Shown here in pieces: positions 1 to 8,995 of a stretch of 64,000 bases of DNA; position 1 is the first letter of the stretch; each line of letters begins with the position of its first letter. The position numbers and the translations under genes are program-made. The notes below the pieces were generated by a model. That model saw only the letters and a program-made list of their open reading frames with translations, was not told the DNA's origin and ran no database searches. The stretch spans positions 173,689 through 237,688 of the forward strand of contig CAZEWG010000001.1 of NCBI GenBank assembly GCA_964514485.1, read 5' to 3'. Origin of the DNA: JAEZAA01 sp964514485. GTDB lineage: Bacteria; Pseudomonadota; Gammaproteobacteria; Pseudomonadales; Oleiphilaceae.

Positions 1-1325
1 AGGCCAACCGCCCAGGTCCAGCGCAGATGACTGAAGAACGTATAGGTGCCCTTGGACTGCCCCATCAAGGCCACACCGGCGGCTGAGCCAATGGACAGCA
101 TGCTGCCGCCCACTCCAGCCGTCATGGTGACCAACAGCCATTGCGCATCATCCATTGCCGGGTTCATGGTCAAAATCGCATACATCACCGGGATGTTATC
201 CACCACCGCAGAAATGATGCCCACCAAAATATTGGTCGTGGTCGCACCCAGCTCGTCGTACATGACCTGGGACATCAGCTCCAGATAACCCAGATACGCC
301 AGACCACCCACACAGAACAATACTCCGAAGAAGAACAAGAGTGTGTCCCACTCGGAACGGGCCAGCGGGCCGAAAATATCAAAACGAATATCGTCTTCCC
401 GCTTACCGCTACTGCGCAGGTAGTAAGCGAAAAACATCAGCAATGAAAGTCCAGTCATCATGCCCATGAACGGGGGCACATGAAAGACCTGCTCAAAGGT
501 GACAGCCAAGGCAATCGTGGACAGGAAGAGCACGCAGATGCGCTTGCCGCCCCGCTTGATCGGCACCAGGGCACCGCCCTCGCCTTTCGGACTGCCGCTT
601 GGGAGGAACAGACTCATAATACCGGCCGGTACCAGGAAGTTAACCAAGGACGGAATAAATAAAGCAAAAAACTCCAGAAACTCGAGTTTACCGGTCTGCC
701 AGACCATCAGCGTGGTAATGTCACCAAAGGGGCTAAACGCGCCCCCCGCATTCGCCGCAACCACTACGTTCACCATGGCAATGGCAATAAACTTGGGCTC
801 ATTCGCCCCAACGGCCATGATCACGGCGCCCATCAACAGCGCAGTCGTCAGGTTATCGGCAACGGGTGAGATGGCAAACGCCAAGCAACCCGTCGCCCAG
901 AACAGCTGGCGGTAGGTCAATCCCCTGGCGACCAGATAGGAGCGCAGGTATTCAAAGATATGGCGATCTTCCATCGAGTTGATGTAAGTCATCGCCACCA
1001 GGAGAAAGAGAAAAAGAGCCCCATACTCGACCAGGTTGTGGAAGATGACATCCCGCATCTGATCACTGCTGACACCATAGTCCTGAGCCACACTGGCAAC
1101 GATCAACCAGATTAGCCCGGCGGCCAGGATAACCGGTTTGGATTTGCGTAGGTGTAACACCTCTTCGTTCATGACCAGGATGTAGGCCAAAACGAAAATA
1201 ATCACACAAATGATTGCCTTCATATCCCCGGTCGCGTGCAATAGCTCAGACCCGCCTTCCGCAGCCCAAGCCGGCATGCCAACCATTACTGCCAGCAACA
1301 TCACCAAACACCGCGCTAACGTCAT
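1..1325 (-). CDS. nhaD: NhaD-type Na+/H+ antiporter (3' end outside window)
   Basis: Inner-membrane sodium/proton antiporter of the ArsB/NhaD ion transporter superfamily, exchanging internal Na+ for external H+. The reading frame stays open from an ATG at 1325 to the window edge, about 441 codons. An AAGGA ribosome site lies upstream of the ATG. The N-terminus looks like a cleavable signal (MTLARCLVMLLAVMVGMPAWA) followed by a membrane segment and the RKSKPVILAAG stretch typical of NhaD proteins. Further hydrophobic segments carry the polar motifs SPVADNLTTALLMGA and VVAANAGGAFSPFGD, and a symmetry-related DNIPVMYAIL comes near the edge, as expected of a two-fold repeated transporter. The C-terminus lies beyond base 1. 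Family assignment is from recalled NhaD sequences and is firm; ion specificity is inferred. Confidence 0.85.
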   Translation of the reverse strand, partial: MTLARCLVMLLAVMVGMPAWAAEGGSELLHATGDMKAIICVIIFVLAYILVMNEEVLHLRKSKPVILAAGLIWLIVASVAQDYGVSSDQMRDVIFHNLVEYGALFLFLLVAMTYINSMEDRHIFEYLRSYLVARGLTYRQLFWATGCLAFAISPVADNLTTALLMGAVIMAVGANEPKFIAIAMVNVVVAANAGGAFSPFGDITTLMVWQTGKLEFLEFFALFIPSLVNFLVPAGIMSLFLPSGSPKGEGGALVPIKRGGKRICVLFLSTIALAVTFEQVFHVPPFMGMMTGLSLLMFFAYYLRSSGKREDDIRFDIFGPLARSEWDTLLFFFGVLFCVGGLAYLGYLELMSQVMYDELGATTTNILVGIISAVVDNIPVMYAILTMNPAMDDAQWLLVTMTAGVGGSMLSIGSAAGVALMGQSKGTYTFFSHLRWTWAVG

Positions 1326-1505
1326 CGTTATTTTTCCTTCAACATCCAAGAGTCGATCACACCCAACATAATAGGCCGAGCCCAGCCAATAGTCAGACTA
1401 CTCGTCAACAGAGGCCTAGAGATTGCGAGCTGTCATTCTGAACACTCAATGCAACTTCCGCTTGACTTGAGTCAAGAGCAGCCGCTCGAAGATTCAGTAC
1501 TCTGA

Positions 1506-1636
1506 CGTTGGTCTTGAGAAGGTCGTCGGCACTAGCGCAGACATCTACCCCTTCTCCAGACCAACGCAAGGTGAGGCTTGGCCCACCCTCGGCTCCTCTC
1601 CCTCTCCTCCCAGAGCCGTCGGTGGGCTATTTTTTT
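1506..1636 (+). ncRNA. Candidate small RNA with two stem-loops
   Basis: There is no open frame here, but two strong stem-loops follow one another. The first pairs CGTTGGTCT plus GAGAAGG (1506-1522) with CCTTCTC plus AGACCAACG (1550-1566): 16 pairs with one central mismatch around a 27-base loop. The second (1581-1627) pairs GCCCACC with GGTGGGC, then CGGCT with AGCCG, and runs into a T tract at 1628-1636, the form of an intrinsic terminator. It lies divergent to nhaD and convergent with phoU. I could not find a convincing sigma-70 promoter; TTGACT at 1462 and TTGAGT at 1468 lack a good -10. Function unknown. Confidence 0.45.
1581..1636 (+). terminator. Intrinsic terminator with no gene in front of it
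   Basis: Stem GCCCACC/GGTGGGC with a 2x2 internal loop and CGGCT/AGCCG above it, followed by TATTTTTTT. The T tract is on the plus side only, and no plus-strand gene precedes it; this is the main argument for the small RNA call. Confidence 0.65.
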
Positions 1637-1671
1637 GGCCTAGCTTTAAACTAGCCGCTTTTTTTCAGCCA

Positions 1672-1707
1672 AAAAATACGCCCGACCTGTCAGAGACACA
1701 TCGGGCG
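1672..1707 (-). terminator. Terminator of the pst-phoU operon
   Basis: On the minus strand CGCCCGA and TCGGGCG (1679-1707) form a stem followed by TATTTTTT at 1678-1672. It lies 55 bases after the phoU stop codon. Confidence 0.75.
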
Positions 1708-1761
1708 TTGATGATAGCATTCCCTATCGCGCGGAAACGATAGAAATCAGCGAATCGGCTT

Positions 1762-2484
1762 TTAGCGTTTCTGGGCTTCGATCGCCGCCTGGGCACTTTC
1801 TACCGAGCGATGGCGGACATCCTTCCCCTTCACCATGAAGATGACATGTTCCGCCACGTTACTGGCATGATCCCCAATCCGCTCCAGCGCCCGCAAGACC
1901 ACGGTGACATTGAGCACCTGGGAAATGCTGCGGGGATCTTCCATCATGTACATCACCAGGGAACGGGTGGCGGAGCGATACTCCAGGTCAACGTAATCGT
2001 CTTCCTTCATCACCTGCAGGGCGGTATCAATATCCAGCCGGGCAAAGCTGTCCAGGGCATCACGCACCATCCGGCCCACATGGTTGCCGATATGGCGCAC
2101 TTCCACATAGCCTCGTGGTGAACGGCCCTCCTCCGACAGGGTCATGGCAGCCTTGGCGATCTTTTCCGCCTCGTCCCCGATCCGCTCCAGGTCGTTGACG
2201 ATCTTGGCCACACTGAACACCAAGCGCAGGTCACTGGCGGCCGGTTGGCGACGGGCCAACACCCGGGTGCATTCCTCGTCAATGGTCATTTCCAGCTGAT
2301 TGACGTCATGCTCGTTGTGGCGCACTTCCTCGGCCAGGGCGGTGTCGCCCTCCACCAGCGCCTGCACGGCGTCAGCCACCTGCTTTTCCACCAGTCCGCC
2401 CATCACCAGCAGATGGTTTTTCAGGTTGCTCAGCTCTGCGTTGAACTGTTGGGAAATATGCCCAACATGGCTATTGCTCGTCAT
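1762..2484 (-). CDS. phoU: Phosphate signalling protein PhoU
   Basis: Cytoplasmic regulator that couples the PstSCAB transporter to the PhoR kinase and keeps the Pho regulon off when phosphate is plentiful. The protein (240 aa from the ATG at 2484) shows HISQQFNAEL, MGGLVEKQV, DEECTRVLARRQPAASDLR and the repeated ERIGDEAEK/ERIGDHASN metal-binding helices characteristic of PhoU. A TTG start six codons upstream is in frame, but the ATG matches the family N-terminus better. It is last in the pst operon, 38 bases after pstB, and is followed by a terminator. Confidence 0.95.
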   Translation of the reverse strand: MTSNSHVGHISQQFNAELSNLKNHLLVMGGLVEKQVADAVQALVEGDTALAEEVRHNEHDVNQLEMTIDEECTRVLARRQPAASDLRLVFSVAKIVNDLERIGDEAEKIAKAAMTLSEEGRSPRGYVEVRHIGNHVGRMVRDALDSFARLDIDTALQVMKEDDYVDLEYRSATRSLVMYMMEDPRSISQVLNVTVVLRALERIGDHASNVAEHVIFMVKGKDVRHRSVESAQAAIEAQKR

Positions 2485-2522
2485 AGTCTTGTCCGTCCCC
2501 AAATCTCTTCTTGGTGTTTCCG

Positions 2523-3422
2523 TTAACCATAACGACCGGTAATGTAATCCTCGGTCTGCTTCTTGCCCGGATTGGTAAAGAGCTGGTTGGTACTGCCGAA
2601 CTCCACCAGATTTCCCATGTACATGAACGCAGTATAATCCGACACCCGGGCCGCCTGCTGCATGTTGTGGGTCACAATCACAATGGTGTAGTCGCTCTTG
2701 AGCTCGTGAATCAGCTCCTCGATCTTCAGCGTCGAGAGCGGGTCCAGGGCCGAGGCCGGTTCATCGAGCAGCAGCACTTCCGGCCGCACCGCCACCGTTC
2801 GGGCAATCACCAGACGTTGCTGCTGACCGCCGGACAGGCCCAGGGCGCTGTCGTTGAGCCGATCCTTGACTTCATCCCAAAGGGCGGCGGACTTCAGCGC
2901 CCATTCCACGGTCTCGTCCAGCACCCGCTTTTTGTTGATCCCCTGCAAACGCAGGCCATAGGCCACGTTTTCATAGATACTCTTGGGAAAGGGATTGGGC
3001 TTTTGGAACACCATGCCCACCCGGCGCCGCAGATCCGCCACGTCCACCGAACGGCGATAGATATCCTCTCCTTCCAGTAACACTTCCCCGTCAATCCGGC
3101 AGTCATCCACCAGATCATTCATCCGGTTAAAGCAGCGTAACAGGGTGGACTTACCGCAACCGGAGGGGCCAATAAAGGCCGTGACCCGCTTTTTAGGGAT
3201 CAGCATATCAATCCCGTGCAGGGCTTCTTTCTCGCCGTAGGACAACTTCAGTTGCTTGACTTCCAGCGCCACCGCTTCATCTTCCAGTCGGTGGGTCTCG
3301 GCAACACGGACTACCGAGCTGATATCAATGCGTCCCCGTCCGGAACGCGCTTCGGGGGAACTGTCGTTGGCCTGCATGGAATCGCTCCTGCTATCAGTGG
3401 TGCCCAGGTTCATGTCGCTCAT
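2523..3422 (-). CDS. pstB: Phosphate ABC transporter ATP-binding protein PstB
   Basis: ATPase of the high-affinity phosphate importer, on the cytoplasmic face with PstA and PstC. The 299-aa protein has a roughly 40-residue extension before the ABC core. Walker A is GPSGCGKSTLLR, the signature LSGGQQQRL, Walker B VLLLDEPASALDP, and the switch His is in IVTHNMQQA. GGAGA lies five bases before the ATG at 3422. It sits between pstA (36 bases upstream) and phoU, so it is expected to be cotranscribed and induced by phosphate limitation through the Pho boxes ahead of pstC and pstS. Confidence 0.96.
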   Translation of the reverse strand: MSDMNLGTTDSRSDSMQANDSSPEARSGRGRIDISSVVRVAETHRLEDEAVALEVKQLKLSYGEKEALHGIDMLIPKKRVTAFIGPSGCGKSTLLRCFNRMNDLVDDCRIDGEVLLEGEDIYRRSVDVADLRRRVGMVFQKPNPFPKSIYENVAYGLRLQGINKKRVLDETVEWALKSAALWDEVKDRLNDSALGLSGGQQQRLVIARTVAVRPEVLLLDEPASALDPLSTLKIEELIHELKSDYTIVIVTHNMQQAARVSDYTAFMYMGNLVEFGSTNQLFTNPGKKQTEDYITGRYG

Positions 3423-3458
3423 TGTGTTCTCCGATCAATCTGTTTGGCACGGGCCGGA

Positions 3459-5123
3459 TTAGTTTTCCAATGCCTTATAACGCTCTCTCAGGCGGTTACG
3501 AATGCCCACCGCGCTCAGGTTCAGCAGTGCAATCACCAGCACCAGCAGGAAAGCCGTGGCATATACCAAAGGCCGCGCCGCCTCCACGTTGGGGCTTTGG
3601 AAGCCCACGTCAAAGATGTGGAAGCCCAGGTGCATGAATTTTTGATCCAGGTGCAGGTAGGGATAGTTGGTATCCAGCGGCAAGGAAGGGGCCAGCTTGA
3701 CCACGCCCACCAGCATCAGGGGAGCCACCTCACCGGCCGCCCGGGCGATCGCCAGAATCACTCCCGTCATCATCGCCGGGCTGGCCATGGGCAACACCAC
3801 CCGCCACAGGGTTTCGGCCTTAGTGGCGCCCAGGGCCAGACTGCCCTCCCGGATACTGCGTGGAATCCGCGCCAGCCCCTCTTCGGTGGCCACAATCACC
3901 ACCGGCAGGGTCAGGATGGCCAGGGTGATCGACGCCCACAGCAAGCCCGGCGCGCCGAAGGTGGGTGATGGCAGCGCCTCCGGGTAGAAGGCCTCATCAA
4001 TCGCGCCACCCAGGAAGTAAACAAAGAAGCCCAGGCCAAACACGCCGTACACGATAGAGGGAACACCGGCCAGATTATTCACCGCGATGCGGATAATCCG
4101 GGTCACCGGCCCCTGATGGGCATACTCACGCAGATAAACCGCGGCCACCACGCCCAAGGGCGTCACCATGATCGACATGATGATCACCATCAGCACCGTG
4201 CCATAGATAGCCGGGAAAATGCCGCCTTCGGTATTGGCCTCACGGGGGTCTTCGCTGACAAACTCCCAGAGCTTGGCAAAGTAGAAGCTGACCTTCTCGC
4301 CCCAGCTCATGGCGTTGGGCTGAAACGCCCGCACAATATTGGCCAGGGGAATTTCCACTTGCCGTCCATCCATGGCCTCCATCAGGATCTGGTCCCGGCC
4401 AATTTGTCGATACAACTGGGTTAGCCGTTCCTGCAGCTGGGCATACTGGGCATCCAGTGCCGCACGCTGGCCATCCAGATCCGCCTGGATCTGGGGGGTG
4501 AGCCGGTTTTCCAGCTCCAGCCGGCGCTGCTCCAGACGCAGCCGCTCCATGCTGTAGTTGATGCTGCCGATTTCACCCTTCTCGATGTCGCTGATCTCTG
4601 CGCGAATGTTCAGCGCACGCTCCAGGCGGGGCTGCAGCTCCTGCCAGGCCGTCTCGCCCTCGGCAACCGTCTCGCCATCCGCGCGCACCGCGATCAAACG
4701 CCCGTAGAAGTTCCCCCACTCCCGGCGCTCCAGCGTCACCAGATCTTGCGGATAACGCTGCTCGGTCATCCGGTCTTCCAGTACCCAGCGGAAGTCATGC
4801 CCGAACAGATCCCGGTTACCGGTCTTGATCAGGTTGCGCTGCATGAACTCCACATCGTCCGGCACCGTCACGCCACTATTACGAAGCTGCTCCGCCGGGA
4901 CGTTTTCCGAGCTGACAATCTCACCGACCAGCAGCATCTGGCGGCCGTCCTGACCGATATAGTCCGTTTCCACCACCGCGTGGGGCCAGAAGTGGGTCAA
5001 ACCCCGTACCGCAATCAAGAACAGCAGACCAAAGGTCATAATCAGACTGATACTGACCGCGCCGGCATTCAACCAGATCCAGGGGCCACCGCTGGAGGTC
5101 CATTTTTTCAGGGAAATTCTCAT
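3459..5123 (-). CDS. pstA: Phosphate ABC transporter permease PstA (long form)
   Basis: One of the two membrane subunits of the phosphate importer. At 554 aa it is much longer than the enterobacterial protein (about 300 aa). After an N-terminal membrane segment (about residues 17-40) comes a 250-residue insertion predicted to face the periplasm, including a Glu/Arg-rich coiled-coil stretch around residues 170-240. The permease core follows, with the EAA-type loop EGSLALGATKAETLWRVVLP. Long PstA proteins of this kind are common in Pseudomonas and marine gammaproteobacteria. GGAGA precedes the ATG. It starts 16 bases after pstC. Confidence 0.93.
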   Translation of the reverse strand: MRISLKKWTSSGGPWIWLNAGAVSISLIMTFGLLFLIAVRGLTHFWPHAVVETDYIGQDGRQMLLVGEIVSSENVPAEQLRNSGVTVPDDVEFMQRNLIKTGNRDLFGHDFRWVLEDRMTEQRYPQDLVTLERREWGNFYGRLIAVRADGETVAEGETAWQELQPRLERALNIRAEISDIEKGEIGSINYSMERLRLEQRRLELENRLTPQIQADLDGQRAALDAQYAQLQERLTQLYRQIGRDQILMEAMDGRQVEIPLANIVRAFQPNAMSWGEKVSFYFAKLWEFVSEDPREANTEGGIFPAIYGTVLMVIIMSIMVTPLGVVAAVYLREYAHQGPVTRIIRIAVNNLAGVPSIVYGVFGLGFFVYFLGGAIDEAFYPEALPSPTFGAPGLLWASITLAILTLPVVIVATEEGLARIPRSIREGSLALGATKAETLWRVVLPMASPAMMTGVILAIARAAGEVAPLMLVGVVKLAPSLPLDTNYPYLHLDQKFMHLGFHIFDVGFQSPNVEAARPLVYATAFLLVLVIALLNLSAVGIRNRLRERYKALEN

Positions 5124-5139
5124 AACCGTGTCTCCAGCC

Positions 5140-7416
5140 TTAAATCACACTGTACTTCTTACGCAGCCGTTGCCGTACCGACTCTGCCAGGGTGTTCACC
5201 ACAAAGGTGAAGAGGAAGAGCACAAACGCCGCCAGGAACAGAATCCGGTAGTGGGAACTGCCCACCGCCGACTCCGGCATTTCGACGGCGATGTTGGCCG
5301 ACAGGGTTCTCATCCCTTCAAAGATGTTCATATCCATAATCGGCGTGTTGCCGGTGGCCATCAGGACGATCATGGTTTCACCCACCGCACGCCCCATGCC
5401 GATCATCACCGCGGAGAAAATCGCCGGGCTGGCGGTGGGCAGCACTACCCGCACCATGGTCTGCCAGGGGGTCGCTCCCAGGGCCAGCGAGCCATAGCTG
5501 AGATGCTTGGGTACACTGAAGACGGCATCCTCGGTGATGGAGAAAATCGTGGGGATCACCGCAAAGCCCATCGCCACGCCGACCACCAGGGCATTACGCT
5601 GGTTGAAGCCCAGCCCGAACTCGTCCCGCAGCCAGTGGCGAACATCGCCGCCGAAGAACCAGACTTCCATGTAGTCACTGGCCTGGAACGCCAGCCAGGC
5701 GGTCAGGATAATCACCGGGATCAGCAAAAACGCCTCCCAGCCTTCCGGAAGCAGGTGGCGAATCCGCTCGGGCAGGTTCACCCAGGCAAAGGCGAACAGC
5801 AGGATGGCGATCGGAACCAGAATCAGGACCGCAAACACGCCCGGCAGGTTGGACTCCATGAAGGGCGCGAAGAACAGGCCCGCCAGAAAGCCCAGAATCA
5901 CCGTCGGCAACGCCTCCATCAATTCAATGGCCGGCTTCACCTTGCGTCGGACCTTGGGAGCCATGAAATAAGCGGTATACACGGCGCCGGCAATGGCCAG
6001 GGGCGTGGCGATCAGCATGGCGTAAAAAGCCGCCTTCAAGGTTCCAAACGCCAGCGGGGTCAGGCTGTATTTGGGCTCGAAATCATCATTGGCGGCCGAG
6101 GACTGCCAGATATGTTTCGGCTCGTCATACCCCTCATACCAGACCTTGCCCCACAGGGAGGACCAGGAAATTTCCGGGTGCTTGTTGTCCACACTCCAGT
6201 ACATCAACTTGCCATCCGGAGTCTCCAACAGGGCAAAGTTACCCCGGGGCGCAAGCGCGGCGGCATGGAAATGACCGCTGCCGATTTGCTGTTCCAGCGT
6301 CCGCCGGTTAGCGGTGGAATAATAAAGCGCCAGATTGCCATCCACATCCAGGGCGGCGAAGCCCTTGCGGCGGTGCTCGGGAATAATCTGGGTGATGGTG
6401 CCGCCGTCATGTTCAAAGCGGCGGATTTTCTCCAGAGCGTACTGGTTCTTGTCATTACGCACCGGGAACCACTGGGTGAGATTCCCTTCCGTATCGGCAA
6501 TCAACAGGGAAGTGCCGCCCAACAGGAACTTCAGCTCACTGATTTCCGCACCACTGGCGGTGACCGCAATGCGACTGTTGAGCTTGGGATTATGGGGGTC
6601 CCGCAGATCAAACATATCCAGCTTGCCTTCCTCGGTGCCCACGTACAGCCAGCGGCCGGAGGGCGACAGGGCAAGCCCGAGGATCTCGCCATTGATCCGG
6701 GGCATGGTCACTTCAGAGGCGGTCAGGGTGATCGCGCCGGTCAGAAAGTTGCGTCGTTTGTCGAAGGACCGGGAAAAGAGCTGGTGCTCGTCATTGGCCG
6801 CGACCACAAAGAGTCCATTGCTGTCATCGCGAATCGAAACCTGGGTGATGGGGCGGCCGCCGGTATCCATCTGGAACGGCTCCTGGCCGTAGGGAAACAG
6901 CAGCCCCGGTGTAATCACCCGGCGATCTTCCGGGTAAGACACCGCGTATTCCTGCTCAAACACCAGCACGCCCCCATCGGTCGTCCCGGCGGCGAGCACC
7001 TTGTCACCAATGCCCGCTTCCTCGACCCGGGTCAGTTGAACCCCTTCTGGGATCGGCAGCCGTTGTGAGCTCACCAAAGAGCCGTCCTGGGTATTGAAAA
7101 ACACCACCTGCCCTTCCCGGGTCACCCGAATCCCTTTTTCCGCCTGTTCTTCCAGGCCGATATACAGGGTTTCCCCCAGTTCAGCCGCAGGCACCGGATA
7201 TTCCGTTACCTTATCCACCGAAGCCGACTGAAACAGCGGGGCAACTTCATACAGCAGGTAGAAAAAAATCATGGTGATCGCAGCAATCACCGTGAACCCG
7301 CCTGTTCCAATCGCTACCCGGGCCACTTTGTCTTTCAGGGCCCGTAGCGAGCGATGGCGTTTCAGCCGGGGTTCATTGAAGTCGATATGAGGAGCGGCGA
7401 CTTTTTCTTGGCTCAT
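5140..7416 (-). CDS. pstC: Phosphate ABC transporter permease PstC (long form)
   Basis: Membrane subunit of the phosphate importer, 758 aa from the ATG at 7416. A membrane segment near residues 37-60 is followed by a large periplasmic domain of about 400 residues with WD-like repeats (LALSPSGRWLYVGTEEGKL, ALAPRGNFALLETPDGKL). The permease core ends with LALGATPWQTMVRVVLPTA. I chose the ATG at 7416 (MSQEKVAAP, with GGAA nine bases before it). The in-frame ATG at 7461 lies upstream of the predicted start point of the Pho promoter at 7448-7481 and would not be on that transcript. Confidence 0.93.
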   Translation of the reverse strand: MSQEKVAAPHIDFNEPRLKRHRSLRALKDKVARVAIGTGGFTVIAAITMIFFYLLYEVAPLFQSASVDKVTEYPVPAAELGETLYIGLEEQAEKGIRVTREGQVVFFNTQDGSLVSSQRLPIPEGVQLTRVEEAGIGDKVLAAGTTDGGVLVFEQEYAVSYPEDRRVITPGLLFPYGQEPFQMDTGGRPITQVSIRDDSNGLFVVAANDEHQLFSRSFDKRRNFLTGAITLTASEVTMPRINGEILGLALSPSGRWLYVGTEEGKLDMFDLRDPHNPKLNSRIAVTASGAEISELKFLLGGTSLLIADTEGNLTQWFPVRNDKNQYALEKIRRFEHDGGTITQIIPEHRRKGFAALDVDGNLALYYSTANRRTLEQQIGSGHFHAAALAPRGNFALLETPDGKLMYWSVDNKHPEISWSSLWGKVWYEGYDEPKHIWQSSAANDDFEPKYSLTPLAFGTLKAAFYAMLIATPLAIAGAVYTAYFMAPKVRRKVKPAIELMEALPTVILGFLAGLFFAPFMESNLPGVFAVLILVPIAILLFAFAWVNLPERIRHLLPEGWEAFLLIPVIILTAWLAFQASDYMEVWFFGGDVRHWLRDEFGLGFNQRNALVVGVAMGFAVIPTIFSITEDAVFSVPKHLSYGSLALGATPWQTMVRVVLPTASPAIFSAVMIGMGRAVGETMIVLMATGNTPIMDMNIFEGMRTLSANIAVEMPESAVGSSHYRILFLAAFVLFLFTFVVNTLAESVRQRLRKKYSVI

Positions 7417-7447
7417 GACCAGGTCTTCCAATACTTGCGATGCTGCT

Positions 7448-7494
7448 AAAATAATTGGCAAATATGACAGTGATGTTACAGCACTGTCATATTT
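7448..7494 (-). promoter_or_regulatory. Internal Pho-box promoter ahead of pstC, inside a perfect palindrome
   Basis: Reading the minus strand, CTGTAAC-ATCA-CTGTCAT (7481-7464) matches the PhoB direct-repeat box. Ten bases later comes TATTTT (7453-7448) as the -10, which is the spacing of PhoB-activated promoters that lack a -35. The box is embedded in a perfect 13-base inverted repeat, AAATATGACAGTG at 7460-7472 and CACTGTCATATTT at 7482-7494, separated by nine bases. The predicted start point is near 7441. Confidence 0.7.
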
Positions 7495-7548
7495 AATCTG
7501 TGTGACCAGACTTCATCCCAGGCCCTGAGTCACTTGCCCCAAAAGACA

Positions 7549-7576
7549 AAAAGCCGGTGCTGTCGCACCGGCTTTT
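7549..7576 (-). terminator. Terminator between pstS and pstC
   Basis: Stem AAAAGCCGGTGC / GCACCGGCTTTT with a TGTC loop, 37 bases after the pstS stop on the minus strand and followed by a T-rich run. It would uncouple abundant pstS mRNA from the rest of the operon. Confidence 0.8.
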
Positions 7577-7613
7577 CAGTCGTACCAAGAGCATCCTTGC
7601 ATCCGCGGTTGGC

Positions 7614-8588
7614 TTACTTCGCCAAGCCCAGCTCCTTCAGGCTTTTCTGGGCCACCGCGGCAGGCAGCGGCACATAGCCATCCTTCACCACCACTTCCTG
7701 GCCCTGCTTGGACAGCATCAGCTTCACAAACTCACCGGTGATCGGATCCAGCGGCTTGTTCGGCGCCTTGTTCACGTAGATCCACAAAAAGCGCGCCAGG
7801 GGATACTCGCCAGTGGCGGCATTTTCCGGGGTGGCGTCAATGAACGGAGTGCCTTCCTTGAGTGCCAGGGGAACGGTCTTCACGCTGGCCGTTCTGTAAC
7901 CGATGCCGGAGTAACCAATCGCGTTCAGAGACTCGGACACGCCCTGCACCACGGAGGCAGAACCGGGCTGCTCGTTCACGTTGTTCTTGAAGTCACCCTT
8001 GCACAGCGCGGTTTCCTTGAAGTAACCATAGGTGCCGGATACCGAGTTACGACCAAACAACTGGATGCTGCTGTTGGCCAGGCCACCTTTAATGCCCAGC
8101 TGGCCCCAGGTTTTAACGTCTTCGCCATAACCGCAGGCACGGGTGCTGGAGAACACCGCATCCAGTTGCGCCATGGTCAGGCCTTGAATGGGGTTATCCT
8201 TGTGAGCGAAGACGGCCAGCGCATCAATGGCCACCGGAATCCCAATCGGCTTATAGCCAAACTTCTTCTCGAAGTCCTCGATTTCCTTGTCCTTCATCTC
8301 ACGACTCATCGGCCCGAAGTTCGCCGTGCCCTCCGTCAGCGCGGGGGGCGCCGTAGAAGATCCCGCCGCCTGCACCTGGATGTTCACGTTCGGGTAATGA
8401 CGCTTGAACTCCTCGGTCCACAAGGTCATCAGGTTCGCCAGGGTATCGGAACCGACACTGGAGATGCTGCCGGATACGCCACTGGCCCGCTCATAAACGG
8501 CCAGTGCCGGATCGACCTTGGACTCCGCCAGGGCAACCGTTGAGGTCGCGGCCAGTGCAAATGCAGCAATTATCTTCTTCACTTTCAT
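7614..8588 (-). CDS. pstS: Periplasmic phosphate-binding protein PstS
   Basis: Captures phosphate in the periplasm for PstCAB. The 324-aa product begins with a signal peptide (MKVKKIIAAFALAATSTVALA) and shows the family motifs GSDTLANLMTLW, QAAGSSTAPPAL, NFGPMSREM and GRNSVSGTYGYFKE, which line the phosphate site. An in-frame GTG lies three codons upstream, but AGGAG is optimally spaced for the ATG at 8588 and the signal peptide fits that start. It is the first gene of the pst cluster, with its own Pho promoter and terminator, which fits the need for an excess of binding protein over transporter. Confidence 0.95.
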   Translation of the reverse strand: MKVKKIIAAFALAATSTVALAESKVDPALAVYERASGVSGSISSVGSDTLANLMTLWTEEFKRHYPNVNIQVQAAGSSTAPPALTEGTANFGPMSREMKDKEIEDFEKKFGYKPIGIPVAIDALAVFAHKDNPIQGLTMAQLDAVFSSTRACGYGEDVKTWGQLGIKGGLANSSIQLFGRNSVSGTYGYFKETALCKGDFKNNVNEQPGSASVVQGVSESLNAIGYSGIGYRTASVKTVPLALKEGTPFIDATPENAATGEYPLARFLWIYVNKAPNKPLDPITGEFVKLMLSKQGQEVVVKDGYVPLPAAVAQKSLKELGLAK

Positions 8589-8701
8589 TGATCCCACTCT
8601 CCTGAGTTTTATTAGCTGTCTGTGTGGGCCGCCAATCGCACCCCGCGATTGAAGGGCAGTAGACCTGCCTCCGCCGCATCTCAGCCGGCCCGGTGATTGC
8701 C

Positions 8702-8736
8702 ACTATAGACAGGAGCCATGACAGTTTTATGACATT
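8702..8736 (-). promoter_or_regulatory. Pho-box promoter of pstS
   Basis: Minus strand: ATGTCAT-AAAA-CTGTCAT (8735-8718) differs from the PhoB consensus CTGTCAT-A(A/T)A(A/T)-CTGTCA(C/T) at one base. TATAGT (8707-8702) follows after ten bases and serves as the -10. The pstS ATG is about 110 bases further on. The remainder of 8598-8995 holds no gene. Confidence 0.85.
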
Positions 8737-8995
8737 CTGACGATTGCTTTTCAACGATCACTCGCCGTCTGGGAACTCCGGCCAAAATCGCGGTCAAAGC
8801 TCCCGGCGCAGTAATGCCTTGCCTTCCTGGAATTTGGGCTAAACTAACGAAACTTCTTGCCAGGTGCCTGACCACATGGAACCATGCAGCACTGGAGGGG
8901 AACCTGACGGTTCCTGAAGAAACTCCACTCGTCCCCGGGACCCTCCAGGACGGCGACCAAAAACAAGACTGATTTATTTATTCCAGAGAGAAGTC

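Noticed and set aside
5128..7068. A 646-codon open frame on the plus strand
   Set aside because: It lies wholly opposite pstC, is rich in His/Gln/Arg with no domain, and is a by-product of GC-rich coding on the other strand.
7417..7461. Use of the ATG at 7461 as the pstC start
   Set aside because: It lies upstream of the predicted Pho promoter start point and has no ribosome site; the ATG at 7416 has both a site and the family N-terminus.
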